A stretch of 64,000 bases of DNA from Ectobius pallidus (GCA_964059195.1 CAXKWD010000001.1:214590484-214654483); one strand, 5' to 3'; positions 45,641 through 57,025 are shown, counted from the first letter of the stretch. Numbers and translations: made by a program. Notes: generated by a model from the letters alone, not told the origin.

Positions 45641-47614
45641 TGACACGAGCAATAAGAAACAATTTGTACAACATTTAGTTTGGAAGCATACAGAAAGATC
45701 AGTAATATCAAAAGTTCAATTTAGAGTTAATTAACAATTATCACATATTTAACACAAAAGACATAAATAACATCTATGAATACACAACACAGAGAGTAGA
45801 AAAATGCTATTTACAACAATGCCAATGGTGCCAACAGTACAGCATGCGGGCCGAAGGGTGAAAGGGGGACATGCTGATGACGTCAGTGAATGCAGGGGGC
45901 CTTGATAATTTATTTCATTCATTGCTGACCGCTGATTGCAAGTGGGCATTCTAACCTCAATACATGGCAAATCAGCTATTCACAGAACATACATATTAAT
46001 TAAATTGCCTACTTTATTATTTCACAGGATTTCCGTGTGGCAACTATTATGCCGACCAAATTGAGTTGGGGAGGAAAAATCAAGGCAGCACACAACATAA
46101 CATAGGTAAAGAGGATGGTGAAAACTGACCAATTCAAAATCTACAAAATCACTTACCCACATTATTCTGGAGTGGATTTAAAGTCTGGTTATCTTGTAAT
46201 TTAAGGTGTTTACAGTCAGCTTTTGCTTACGTAGTGCATACAATATTTTTTAAGCAAAAGCTCTGTAAATTATATGAAATGAAATAAAAATACCATATAA
46301 TTCATTATAAAAGGCAAAGTTAGCCATTTCTTGGCGCCATATTCTCACAGCCACCTGAATCCTATGAACCAATACGAAATGCGGATGTAGATGGCAGTGC
46401 GGGTATCTTACGGATAATGTAACTATGGTAGCTTAGGCCTATATTTGTTGTTATATTATTATTTTATACAAATACTAATATCAGTTCAGATCTATTTATG
46501 ACAAAATTACCGATTACGGCTATTTCAGACAGAGGAAAAGTTTGTTTTTCGGGAGAAAGTTGGATTCAGCACACAAATAAACATATTTTGAAGCAATTAT
46601 ACCGTTGTCAGTGCATCAATGAGGACAGATAGCGAAATAAATACAATTTAACTGAAATACTAAAAATAAACTGAAAAAAGGTCAAAGTATAACTATTTAT
46701 ATATATAGCCTTTACATATACCGGTAGTGGTAACTGATCTAGTAATAAACTAATCTATCCTCATTCAAGCATTCGACATCTTTTCCAACAATTATAACAC
46801 ATTAAATTCAGATTTAATTGTACTTTTGAACATTGTTAAGGTTACTTAATGCTATGAAACGTTACTGCAAGATGGCGGAAGGGGACGTAGGTTTTTTTTC
46901 ATGGTTCTACTGAAAGTGCTTATTTGAGACCCCAGTTTTTTTTCCCTTGGAAAAGTGTAGGCCTATTTGAGCGTCTGATGAAAGCAGATGAAGTACAGTG
47001 TGTATTTTCAATATTTACTTGAGCATTCTAATACCTACAATTCTTATTTTAAAACAACTAGAAGGCATGATGGTTGTTATTAACCAGTAATATGCCTCTG
47101 CCAGAAATGTAATTCTGAATTAGGAAGCTATTTTAGAAATAACGCCAAAATTTTTAAAAATATAATGAATAGGATATTTGATAAGAATGTATAATATTAT
47201 GTAGTTATGTTTGTAAATACTGTATCTTCATATGTTATAGTTTTGAATGGACAGATATTCTTTTTCTAAATTAATTGATAGGGTATTGACATGTAGATAT
47301 TTTGTTGTGTTATGTAATGTGTGTAATTGTATGTAGGCCTATAGTGTGTCCTTGAATGTATATGTGTTTGGAGTGGTATTAATTGCAACAGTGCCTCCGG
47401 GTTGTTGACCCACTTGCAGTGTAACAAAATAAATAAAAATAAACAAAGAAAATACATTTTAAATTTTGGTAATGGTATCATGAGTAGAAAAGGAGCTTAT
47501 TCATAACTGCAAACACCCTACATTACAAGATTATCCTCCTGTCGTTCTGAATATAAATTTCATCTGAAGGTTGAAGAATTCAATTTCCACCATACTCTCC
47601 TGACCGTGACTCAC

Positions 47615-47725
47615 CTGGGGCGCGTGCGCGGTGAGTAAAACCGGTCCAGTTCCTGAAGCTGAAGCATTTTCAGTGCGTTCTCCACCTTAGAGAGCTCGTG
47701 TGGCCGACCAGATTCACTGCGCGGG
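47615..47725 (-). CDS. NPF: Neuropeptide F cassette exon (long-isoform 37-residue insert)
   Basis: Minus strand: acceptor GGTGGCAGGTAG with a poor pyrimidine tract, then exactly 111 nt, then CCCAG|GTGAGT. With phase 2 at both ends the exon adds 37 codons without changing frame: an upstream AG plus C gives Ser, then PRSESGRPHELSKVEN, ALKMLQLQELDRFYS, PRTRP and the AG of the split Arg. The helical core LQ.QELD.FYS...RPR is diagnostic of arthropod NPF. The known long NPF of penaeid shrimp carries a 37-residue insert at the same point, beginning SPRS and containing LKFLQLQELGKFYS. So this is the insert exon, not the exon of the short peptide. The weak acceptor fits optional inclusion (inference). 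The exon with the signal peptide and short-form core was searched for to 64000 and not seen. Confidence 0.92.
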
Positions 47726-48048
47726 CTACCTGCCACCAGGGCTCTACATTAGGTTGGGTATCACACATATAGCAAGCTAGGGCTAGGGTAGTTATGAGAG
47801 GGAATTAAATTTATATTTGATTATTATTATTAATGATTAACTATTATTATTATGTTAATAAAACATTATTATGTTTTACTACTGTTAATGTACATATTTA
47901 AAAATGATGTCAAATGCAAATATCTCATTAAAAATCACTGGATGATTAAGCCCGTTACATGGACTGGGGCAAAAATAATGTTACCATTCAGTGAATTTTA
48001 CCGATTTAGCAGTGCAATTTTAAAAACCGAAACAGTAATTATTGACCG

Positions 48049-48434
48049 TCGGCTGCAGTGGTCTGGAGGTAATGTGCCCACCTCTAGATCCGAAGGTCGC
48101 GGGATCAAACCCGGCCACAGTCGATGGGGTTTTCAGGACGTAAAAATCCTGGGCACGGAGTCCTCCGGGAGGGACTTTAAGCTGGGGGGCCCGTGTCGTA
48201 CATTTACGGCACGTAAAAGAACTCCAAGCCTAATTAGAGCCTCTGGACAAAATTTCCCGGCCCTTTCACGTCCAAGTAATACCTTAGTTTCCGGAGAGGG
48301 GTTAAGGAGCGATGGGCTTACCACCTGTCCCTCTGCCCTCTCTAGGAAAATAAGCGTAACAAAATTCACATCAGTAAACAGAAACCTCCACTTGGAGGCC
48401 CTTCGCCCCAACATGGGGGTATAGGATTCGAGAG
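48049..48434 (+). repeat. SINE-C, full-length tRNA-derived SINE
   Basis: Head TCGGCTGCAGTGGTCTGGAGG with B box GCGGGATCAAACCCGG, body through GGAAAATAAGCGTAACAAAA to CAACATGGGGGTATAGG. AATTATTGACCG is duplicated at 48037-48048 and 48435-48446. It lies about 320 bp upstream of the NPF cassette exon in the gene's direction. Confidence 0.93.
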
Positions 48435-48446
48435 AATTATTGACCG

Positions 48447-49544
48447 ACACGTACTTATATTACCAAGGAAATAGCTGAGTGAAGTGTTGAGATCTATAGC
48501 AAGAATGAGTACGGCAATAGGCCTATACACACTAACTTCACTGTCAGGTATATTTATACTCAGAAAAATAGTTTCAGCGGATATACCCATCATCATCAGC
48601 TGATTCCGACTGGCCATTTGGTGATGAACTTGTTGACCAAAGTTCCCTGGATGCCCACTGACGTGCTTAAGTTTAGCAGTTTTTTTATGGTTCTTAAGAA
48701 TGAATATTTTCTCCCAGCTCTAGCGGTTTTTGAACTTGTTTTAGTAATTCTATTTCATTCCAGATTTTATGGCCTCCTTAGTAGAAATGGGTTCCTAAAG
48801 CTGACTTTTCTATTTGCTTGTGCACACCGGCACCATTATAGTTGGCTCCATGCATTCTGGCTATTTGCGAATGGAATCCCCCCTTTATTTTAGTTAATTT
48901 AAAAATATAAATTATTTTTTTAACTCAGCAAAATTTCTATTAAGAAAAATTGCAACACAACTCAAATTTCAAGTTAAGTTTGTTCCCTAGATTCTTGCAA
49001 ATACCAATGATTGTGAACTTAGAGAAGAGATTACAATTAATATACAATTAATAATTATGATATTAATGCAAGTAATTATCCTACAAAGTGGCGTGAAGTT
49101 AGAATTAAGCTGAGGGACATTAGAAACGACTTGAGTGGTTCATAATGATGTTTATAATACTACATATACTTTAAAAAAAAAAAAAAAAAAAAACGAAATG
49201 AATAACAACACCGAAATATTGACATTTTAAAACGAATTTCCCCTAAAAATAAAACCACTTTCACATTATTACTAACTGAATGATATATAGAAAACAGGCG
49301 TCTTACTCCGATTAGCCTAATAATCTTGTAAAGGCGTCAGAACAGAGAATAATAGCACAAGGTACTTACAAGATTAAACAAACTTGATATAGATGACAAT
49401 AATATATCAACTTCAGAAGTGTAAATACAGTAATTTAGTTGGGAACTACGATAGAAAGGAATGAATTAGTCTGTGGATATAAATTGTAGATTACAAAGAA
49501 AAGAAAGTACTGTTCAGATCTATACCCATATTAAAACTAAACCC
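48447..49544. other. Unassigned DNA
   Basis: The 91-codon plus frame at 48618-48893 is hydrophobic but has no recognised domain. A poly(A) run lies at 49172-49192. No NPF exon found. Confidence 0.45.
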
Positions 49545-49705
49545 TGTGGCGCTAGATTCCTGAAGAGACTAGGAGTACCACCAGTTTAAATCACGAGGCT
49601 GAGTGTACCCCGTTCCAAACCTCCCTAACTCAGAAAAATCCGAAAATGTACCGGGGATCGAACTCGGGCCTGCGATACTAACCACGTGACCACCCCATCA
49701 CCGTA
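49545..49705 (-). repeat. SINE-E fragment, copy 2
   Basis: The minus strand has CCCGAGTTCGATCCCCGGTAC (B box) followed by GGGGTACACTCAGCCTCGTG, as in 3540-3735. Confidence 0.65.
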
Positions 49706-50564
49706 CTAATCGAAAAGTACAATCTACAAAGTTTACAGTTATAGGAACTCGTGGAACAGCTCCTAAATGTGTATCTAACTTTGTGAAAACATGTTATTTA
49801 AAAACAGGAACAAACATAGTGGCCAGTGCTATTTAATTCTTCTTATCAATTAAAAAAATCATTATTACTTCATAATTATATAACATTATGTGTTACTTTT
49901 AAATGTTTATCTTTGCAATATAATTGTTTACAGTTTTTTAAACTGAAACCTATAATTCTGAAATTAATATTTGGTGTACTTTGTCATAGTGGCACCCCGA
50001 AACTGTGGGAAGAAATTAAATAAAAATTACTTAAGTTAATTTCACTAAATGTTAAAATCAATATAAGCAGGAAATATATAGCCTATTAGAGTGAAATGAT
50101 TATCAGAATAGAAGTAATATTACAACCTAGTCGATTTTCCATTGAAATTAACTATTGTAAACAAAGGCAGGAAAATATTGAACTTTTCTCTACAATGAAG
50201 TATTTTTTTCTCTTCATCCAAGGGAATAATTGACTTAAAAGGAAAAATTGGGGAAGTACACTGGTTCGTTTTTATATTTTGTTGCCCAAATGCACAATGT
50301 CAGCGGCCGTACAACATTAACTTTTTTTTTATTTTATTAGAGTTGTGTAGTTGAACTGTGGAGAAGGGAAGCGGGAGTTATAGCTGATCTGTAAGTAATG
50401 ACAATCTCTGAACATACGAGTAATATTACGCTATTCTCACAAGGGAACCACTCCACTATACATCCTCAGAAGTTAATCATACACGGCACAGTTTAGGTTT
50501 TTGAAATATGATTGAAAATCATTAAAGAAAATATTTGGAATTGTAATGAACACACAACGTAGTT

Positions 50565-50775
50565 AGTATCACTCTGGTTTTCTGTGCCCAAGGTTGCGGG
50601 TTCGAACCCGGCTCAGGTCGATATTTATGTGTGCATAAATGTGACAGGCCCCTATCAGTACATTTACTGCCATGTAAAAGAACTCCTGCGGAACAAAATT
50701 CCGGCACACCGGTGATGGTCACAGGCTTAAGTAGCAGTACATCCCCGTCGTTAAATAATCATATACCAACCAACC
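50565..50775 (+). repeat. SINE-D (tRNA-like head, CCAACCAACC tail)
   Basis: GGTTGCGGGTTCGAACCCGG is a perfect T-arm/B-box hairpin; the body has GTAAAAGAACTCCTGCGGAAC and the end is ATATACCAACCAACC. Related in layout to SINE-C (ACGTAAAAGAACTCC). Confidence 0.75.
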
Positions 50776-50831
50776 ATTAAATTCTCCAACTGACTCACTT
50801 GTCCTAGATAATTTAATGCTGTACTGGCACG

Positions 50832-50905
50832 TTGCCACAGTAGCTCATTTGGTAAGAGCAGCGGCAAGGAGAGCCGAAGATCCTGGTTCAAAACCCGGCT
50901 ATGGC
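50832..50905 (+). repeat. tRNA-like sequence (SINE-G head), copy 2
   Basis: Acceptor pairing 6/7 (GCCACAG with CTATGGC), D arm TAGCTCATTTGGTAAGAGC, 4/5 anticodon stem with loop AAGGAGA (GGA), T arm CCTGGTTCAAAACCCGG. The base before the anticodon is A instead of the invariant T, so it is unlikely to be a working tRNA. Confidence 0.6.
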
Positions 50906-52340
50906 ATTTAATTTTTCAGTCTCACTTCATCTTTCCAACATAGCCTACACACGGCCAGTGTGAAAGAGTTATCATTTATATGAAACATGTTGCTTAAAAT
51001 AGACTTTTCATTTTTTTGTTTTCTGTCGAAATCATACATTATTATTATTTATTACTATCAATTAAATAACTTGAAAAAATTATGACTATTATTTTATACA
51101 GTATTCAAAAGACAATAACCAAGAAAAGAGGTGCTGCAAAAATAATTTGATGCAAACAAGAGTAAAATAAACAGTTGTGGGTTCAACACCCCCTCTTCGG
51201 ATTCCTAGGACACTAGGGGAGGGCCAATTTCAAGAAACTAAGAAATATACCCGCGTATTTTTTTCAGATGGTTGGAACCAGTAACCATCAGAATGTAAAA
51301 CTTTTTTGGCAGTACAGTAAACATTATTGGAACTACTTTGTGTTCTGGCGAATCTAACGTATGATTTTCTTAGCGACTCTTCTACCACAGCTCAAATACA
51401 TTAATAATTCAGTATAAAGTTTAATTTATTTAAGTGATTATTAACAATATTTACATACACAGAAACACACACCCTTCGGCTTGCTATGGCAGACACAGAC
51501 ACCAAACACAGAACACAAAACACACAGTATTTACATATTTACAAATCCTTCACTGTTATATATACACTCTGAAAAATAGAAAAACCCTATGCATTATAAC
51601 AATGCTACACTAATAGGTCTACCAGGGTATTTACACTATGTGGAGAAAAACACACTATACAGCACTATAATTATAGTAAACATATACTATACTAAGTTAT
51701 TTGGCTAACAGAATCGATGCCACCCCACAGCAACTATAAATAACTTAAATTATGGTATCTGGGCTTTCAACAGAGTAAATAGGAGGACTGGCAACTTGCT
51801 CCTCTGCGGCCTTCTAGACATGAGCTAATTCGGAATAGGTCTATATTATAAGGTATGGAGCATAAGTCATGGCAACTATTTGTTGAAATGAAACTTCTTT
51901 AGGCGCGCTAGGAGTAAATCGAGAGCTAACCCAAAGTTGCGTTACGAACAAAATCGTCACGAAAGTAGCGGGGCTGTGACGGACTGCACATAAAACAATC
52001 AACTCAATAAAATTAAACAATCCAAAAATTAAAAATTAAAAAATCCAAAAATAAAAAAGTTAAAAAATAAAAAAAATGCAAAATAAAAAAAATAGAAAAT
52101 TTAAAAATGCCAAAATTAAAATAAATCAAAGATCCAAAATTGAAAAATAAAAAATAAAATATGTCCATAAACCCAAAATTATAAACTTAAAAATTGAAGA
52201 AGATCGAAAAATTATTAAAAAAAAAAAAACTAGTTTCGCTTCTGTCGCGATTTTTTTTCAAAGTAAGGCGATGGTACCATGAGATATTCTATGCCACGGC
52301 AGAGTGTGGCATCTATGTGAACCAATTATAAACGAACCCT
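50906..52340. other. Unassigned DNA; A-rich low-complexity tract
   Basis: 52005-52235 is an array of CAAAAATTAAAAA-like words. 51400-51990 has no repeat partner here; a minus-strand ATG at about 51822 starts a short hydrophobic frame, but it lacks a fitting donor. Confidence 0.4.
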
Positions 52341-52344
52341 ACAA

Positions 52345-52735
52345 CCCTATAGACTTACTTACTTACTCAATGGCAATAGACAATTCCTAAGCAAGCTAAA
52401 GGAATATTATATATACGTCTAAGTCTTCCAAGTGGTATTTTCCCTTCGAGTCTCTCATTCAATATTTTTTAGATATGCCTTTCCTCCCCCATGCATGCAA
52501 CATGTCCAGCCCATTTTATCCTTCGTCTTTTAATTACGCTTACTATATTCGGTGACGAGTACAGGTTATGAAGCTCGTCGTTATGCATTTTTCTCCAGTC
52601 CCCATTTTCATCTCTCTTTGGCCCAAATACTTTCCTAAGCACCCTGTTTTCGAACACACTCAAATTTTGTTCTTCCCATAGAGTAAGCGACTATGTCTCA
52701 CATCCATATAATGCAACCGGAAGGATAATTGTATT
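52345..52735 (-). pseudogene. Non-LTR retrotransposon RT C-terminal end
   Basis: The minus frame gives FENRVLRKVFGPKRDENGDW, then NLYSSPNIVSVIKRRRIKWA and GHVACMGEERHI, the standard C-terminus of this LINE family. The 3' end (ACTTACTTACT) is at the left. 5'-truncated. Confidence 0.88.
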
Positions 52736-52813
52736 TTAAACTTTTATTTTTAGATTTCTGGACAGAAGACGAGAAATAACTCTATAGACATAATCCTTAA
52801 ATGCTAACCTTTG

Positions 52814-52816
<3 letters not shown>

Positions 52817-52871
<55 letters not shown>
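52817..52871 (+). repeat. (AAT)n microsatellite
   Basis: About 18 uninterrupted AAT triplets. The overlapping poly-Asn, poly-Ile and poly-Leu frames are artefacts. Confidence 0.95.
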
Positions 52872-53618
52872 GTCCAATAATAACAATAATGATAATAAAA
52901 ATAATTAAAAACGACGTATGTATTTTTGGATTCCATTGTAACATGGCGGCACCTTTAACTGATGAAGAAAAATTAAGATTTTTTCCCCCCATGCGAAGCC
53001 TTCTGTTCACATAAAAGCTAGTGTAATGATTTGCAGGAACAAAACAGGCATAGGCCTAAAATCTCACGTCTAGGGATAAAAACATCTCGGAGACCAATAT
53101 TTCGATGTAAGGGCTGATATCACCTGGGGGCCTGCTGGCTACCCCTATATACTGCATAATGTTGAACTGAACCGCGAGCAAAGGAATTTTAAAATGACGT
53201 ACAACTTGAGTTATGAAAAGCCCTGAAGCAGTGGAATGCAGGCAGATTGAAAGGCGGGTAATCTACAAGCTAGTGGCAGGCGTTTTATCAATGATGCTTA
53301 AACGTTGAAGAAACAGTAATAAAATGAAGGAAAAAAGTTATCCACAGAGATACGGATTCACGGATTTACCAAAGTGAAAAAGCTTTCTTTTCAAACACTT
53401 GTAGCCGAAATATTGTCGTTTTACACACGCGAAAACGGTTGAAATTTTGTGTTCATGCGAAAATCGCTTCTAGTAAGGACTGTAGAGAGAAAAAAAAAAA
53501 AGAAAGAAAAACAATTATGCCCATAGTTATTTCTTATATCTATTCTTCATTAAAATGAATTCTATATTTTTATACCAATTTCCTTTCCATAATTTTATCA
53601 CAAATTTAAGTCAAACTA

Positions 53619-54200
53619 CGAGAGAGAATTAAATGAAAACAGCAATTAATTTTTTCCCAATATTTTACTGCAGGAAGAATGTTTGCTAGTAGGCCTACCC
53701 TATTTTTCTACTTAGTCCCCTCCTAGTTCAACGCACTTAAGCCATCGGATAGGAATTGCTTCGAAACCGCGTGAGAAAAATTATTTTGGTTGACGCTGTA
53801 GCCACTCGTGCACCGTCGATTGGACGTCTTCATCAGACTTGAACTTCTGTCCTCCAAGGTGCTCCTTTAATGGACCAAAGATGTGGAAATATGATAGCGC
53901 CAAAGCAAAGGCGATTGTTGAGTGCAGGTGTTTTGCTTCAACATGATAACGCCCGTCCTCATGCAACAACGAAAACCGTCGACGACATCCTCCATCCGCG
54001 GTACCATCACATTTCCACATCTTTGGTTCATTAAAGGATCACCTTGAAGGGCAGAAGTCCAAGTCTGATGAAGACGTCCAATGGCTTAAGTGCGTTGAAC
54101 TAGGAGGGACTAAGTAGAAAAATAATATACAAGCAAACATCTTCCTGCAGTAAAATAGTGGGAAAAAAATTAATTGCAGTTTTCATTTGATTCTCCCTCG
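53619..54200. mobile_element. Fold-back mariner element
   Basis: The arms begin CGAGAGAGAATTAAATGAAAAC and CGAGGGAGAATCAAATGAAAAC (reverse complement), with TA outside (53617-53618; 54201-54202). The arms cover most of the element. Transposase pieces are on opposite strands: HIFGPLKEHLGGQKFKSDED and VHEWLQRQPK (minus, 53781-53885) and VLLQHDNARPHATTKTVDD (plus, about 53929-53985). Confidence 0.9.
53692..53697. other. GGCCTA hexamer insertion (case 6)
   Basis: Left arm GCTAGTAGGCCTACCCTATTT; right arm in reverse complement GCTTGTATATTATTT. Six bases differ in length. Confidence 0.8.
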
Positions 54201-54318
54201 TACATTATCAATTTAAGAGTCAATAAAATAACATTGTTTTCAAATAAAATACAGAAACATTTGCATTTTAGTGAACAAAAATGAAATGAGATGAGGGATA
54301 TTCCGAAACAAACATATA

Positions 54319-54937
54319 CAGGGTGTTAATGAATAACACCGAAATATTTTAACTGTGTATAGAGGGGACATAGACAAGCAACTTTTATTAGGACATTTTT
54401 GCTCTATGCCGTAAAATGTGTATGCTACAGGGTATTCAAGTCCTTAAAATTTGGTGCTCATAACTCAATAATTGAGCGAAATAGGGTTAAAATCTTCATT
54501 AAATTGACTTCATGCCTTTTTAGCGATCGATAAAAACCTGATTCTTAACAATTCATCAACAGCTATACCATAATTTAGAATTTTCATAATCTCCAAAATT
54601 TACTGAATAATCACATGATTGCCCGCCACTGCATTATGTTTTTATTCCTAATTCCAAACCTAACAAAAATGTTTCGTTTGTCTTTTTTTCCCTCAGAGTT
54701 GTAAGATATCGATCGTCATTTTTTACAATTTTTCCGACCGCTACACAATATTCACTGTTCCTTTGTTTCCCATCATTTCACGTATTAGAAGACAGTGGCG
54801 TGCATATCCTTGGGATATTTTATGATATAACAGGAAGAATTTAATCCATAGAGCAAAAATCTCCTAATAAAAAGTTGCTTGTCTATGTCCCTTCTATACA
54901 CAGGTAAAATATTTCGGTGTTATTCATTAACACTCTG
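54319..54937. mobile_element. CAGGGTGTT-family MITE, copy 3
   Basis: The TIRs are CAGGGTGTTAATGAATAACA and CAGAGTGTTAATGAATAACA (reverse complement), with TA on each side; at 619 bp it is the longest copy. Confidence 0.9.
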
Positions 54938-54957
54938 TATAAATGTACATTCCAATA

Positions 54958-55060
54958 AGTGGGCCGCGCTGGAGCCTCTGTACCAAATTCCTCGGCCCCT
55001 TCACGTCCAGTTTAGTTTCCTCAAGGGGTTTGTCTAGGCAATGAGCTTACCAACATTTCA
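54958..55060 (+). repeat. SINE-C internal fragment
   Basis: GGAGCCTCTGTACCAAATTC, TCGGCCCCTTCACGTCCAG and AATGAGCTTACCAAC match the middle of SINE-C. Confidence 0.6.
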
Positions 55061-55129
55061 ATAATAAAAATATGTAGAAAATGCAAATGGACATATGCGA
55101 ATGAAGTACTACAGCTTTGCAAGGCTTAA

Positions 55130-56059
55130 TCTCTCTCCCTATATATAAGCGGATTTTTTCTGAATTAATGACCGACAAAGAATCAACGTAGAGCCTAAAC
55201 TATAATAGGTAGAAACTTGGAATGTTGAAAGTGCTTTTGTTTCATAATGTAAGTGCACACTAAGAAAGGATTTTATAAAATTTTGATTTTAAATGCCAAT
55301 AATCAAATGTTCTTGAGGATACGAAATACTTTTTTTGTTTTACACAGAATTATCAAATCCAAATCGAATTCCATGTACAGTTCTCATGACAACAGTGCAT
55401 TGTTGGCAGTGGTCACAGGTAGCTTTGGAAATAAATGATACGGGACTTTGACAAAGTAGAGAAGCTATCGATAAAATTCATTGTTGTAAATAAATATTGA
55501 ATGAAATCCACGAAAATAATCCTCAATGTAATGCAGTCACATAACTTTCTCTGCCCTGGACGTAGAGGATACCATTTTTTCACTTCACATTTTGATGTAA
55601 AATAAGAGGTCGTATAGCGGGGAAAGGTTAGTCCAGCTGTCACAGTCTGAGTGTGTGTCAACGAGTAAGTTATGCCATATCTGAAGTCGGAAAAAATTCT
55701 ATCCACTGATAGCCTACGTTATTCATAGCTGTAGGCTCTGTATGAGGGTGAGAAATAAAATATCCCGTAAAGACAGTACAATTTTACGTTACCTGAAATT
55801 CTGTTTCTTCTTACTTGAACCCCTACCAGACATGGTGTGTAGAAGCAATGGGGAGCAAAATTCTACATCCTCTATGAGCCATTAAAACTATATCAAACGT
55901 ATTTTGAGGGAATAGTTTGAATGTGATAAGTCGTTCTTCCTCATTTCAAATTCTACATAAATATTTAAGGACCTAGAGTTTGAAAATCGATAGTCCATCA
56001 TAAGTTCATTTCGAATGTCAAAATACAAAACCCGAGCGACGCTGGGCCTTTTAAGCTAG
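55130..56059 (+). mobile_element. Non-autonomous Helitron, longer copy
   Basis: 5' TCTCTCTCCCTATATATAAGC after A; 3' CCCGAGCGACGCTGGG then CCTTTTAAGCTAG before T. It retains the block ACAACAGTGCATTGTTGGCA that the shorter copies at 35350 and 41009 lack. Confidence 0.85.
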
Positions 56060-56395
56060 TGTCACATAATGAAGCAATGCAGTTAAAAAGACAGAGTGAT
56101 TAAAACATTCAGTTAGCAAATATCCCGACAATACCTCATTAGCTGTTGTCACGGCAACGCGTTACACACTCCAATCCTCATCATAATTATACCTTTCTGC
56201 ATGTTAAAAAATACATCATACTCTTGAAATTGGCTTCTATTACGTTTAACACATGTAGTTGATACATTGCTGCAGAAACTGATCCATACATCCAGGATCA
56301 AAACAGAATAATATACCAGTACTTTTTACTTCCCCTATCCTAGTTGAGTGGAAGAAATGGCCCTCTGCCAGGCAAAATAAATACTGTAAGCCTAT

Positions 56396-57025
56396 ATATA
56401 GATTTGTCCACCTTATACCCTGAATATAGCCTAGGATATCTAGGGAATGTTGTCAATAACATTTACAATATATGATTTAATATATTGGTTTACTCATTTA
56501 AAAATCTTACTCACATGAAATTATCCTACAATATTTAAAAATGCATTCCCGCTAATTGGATTTAGAGGGTTTTGCCAATAACATATAAAACACACTGCAA
56601 AGACTACGAGAACAATACGGAGTGTAGAGGTATACAGTCTATAAGAAGAGAACACGAGGAACAAACAAAAGCAATCAGGTTGTGAGTACGTTCTTATATA
56701 TATATATAGTGAAGGTGTGACAAGACAACTATATTTTGGTTTTAAATTTAAGACTCATGCTATAACATTAGCAAAATTGTTTATACACATTTTTTTAGAC
56801 ACACGGCATTTTAATGTTGAACCTACAAACACTTTTACAATTGATTATTATTTATTTGAAGAGATTTTTATAAGTTTTTAAAACATTAGGCCTATAGGAT
56901 AATTTTATGTGAGTAAGATTTTTAAATGTACAAACCAATCTATTAAATCATATATTGTAAATGTTATTAGCAACATCCCCTAGATATCCTAGGCTATAGG
57001 CTATTGAGGGTGGACAAATCTATAT
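56396..57025. repeat. Long inverted repeat, ~130-bp arms
   Basis: 56396-56528 and 56895-57025 are reverse complements over blocks such as TAGATTTGTCCACC, ATAGCCTAGGATATCTAGGG, ATAACATTTACAATATATGA and ATCTTACTCACAT. The ~365-bp spacer is unrelated AT-rich DNA. Confidence 0.85.
56889..56894. other. GGCCTA hexamer insertion (case 7)
   Basis: At the inner edge of the right arm: ACATTAGGCCTATAGGATAAT; left arm in reverse complement: ATATTGTAGGATAAT. Confidence 0.65.

Larger units (their letters stand above)
43141..47614 (-). other. NPF: NPF intron between the cassette exon and the FGKR exon
   Basis: Bounded by GTGAGT at the 5' side (47614-47609) and TTTTTTGCAG at the 3' side. It contains a perfect 32-bp inverted repeat (43329-43397), a hAT family fragment (43691-43733), a hAT MITE (44129-44558) and a complex inverted region (45120-45640). 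The remaining DNA, including 45660-47560, is AT-rich and unassigned. Confidence 0.85.

Noticed and set aside
47630..47729. Cassette exon read with the earlier acceptor GGTGGCAG (4 bases upstream)
   Set aside because: That start gives 115 nt and would shift the frame if skipped; the GTAG acceptor gives 111 nt, phase 2 on both sides, and the Ser-Pro-Arg-Ser start shared with the shrimp insert.
48049..48424. 190-codon plus-strand ORF, the longest in the window (47852-48424)
   Set aside because: Its C-terminal two thirds is a full-length SINE-C with exact target duplications; the frame is open by chance.
50832..50905. Functional tRNA-Ser(GGA)
   Set aside because: Lacks T33, lacks the long variable arm expected of tRNA-Ser, and has a relative in another SINE-like context.
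51760..51825. Minus-strand ATG with MSRRPQRSKLPVLLFTLL, considered as the NPF signal-peptide exon
   Set aside because: No consensus donor in the required phase, no NPF core before it ends, and a stop follows. Left unassigned.
52736..53014. Poly-Asn, poly-Ile and poly-Leu frames with a membrane-like segment
   Set aside because: They are translations of the (AAT)n microsatellite at 52817-52871.
53120..53155. CCCCCAG|GTGATA on the minus strand, considered as the end of the short-form NPF exon
   Set aside because: The preceding codons (..GSQQAP) do not resemble the NPF helix and the donor is weak.
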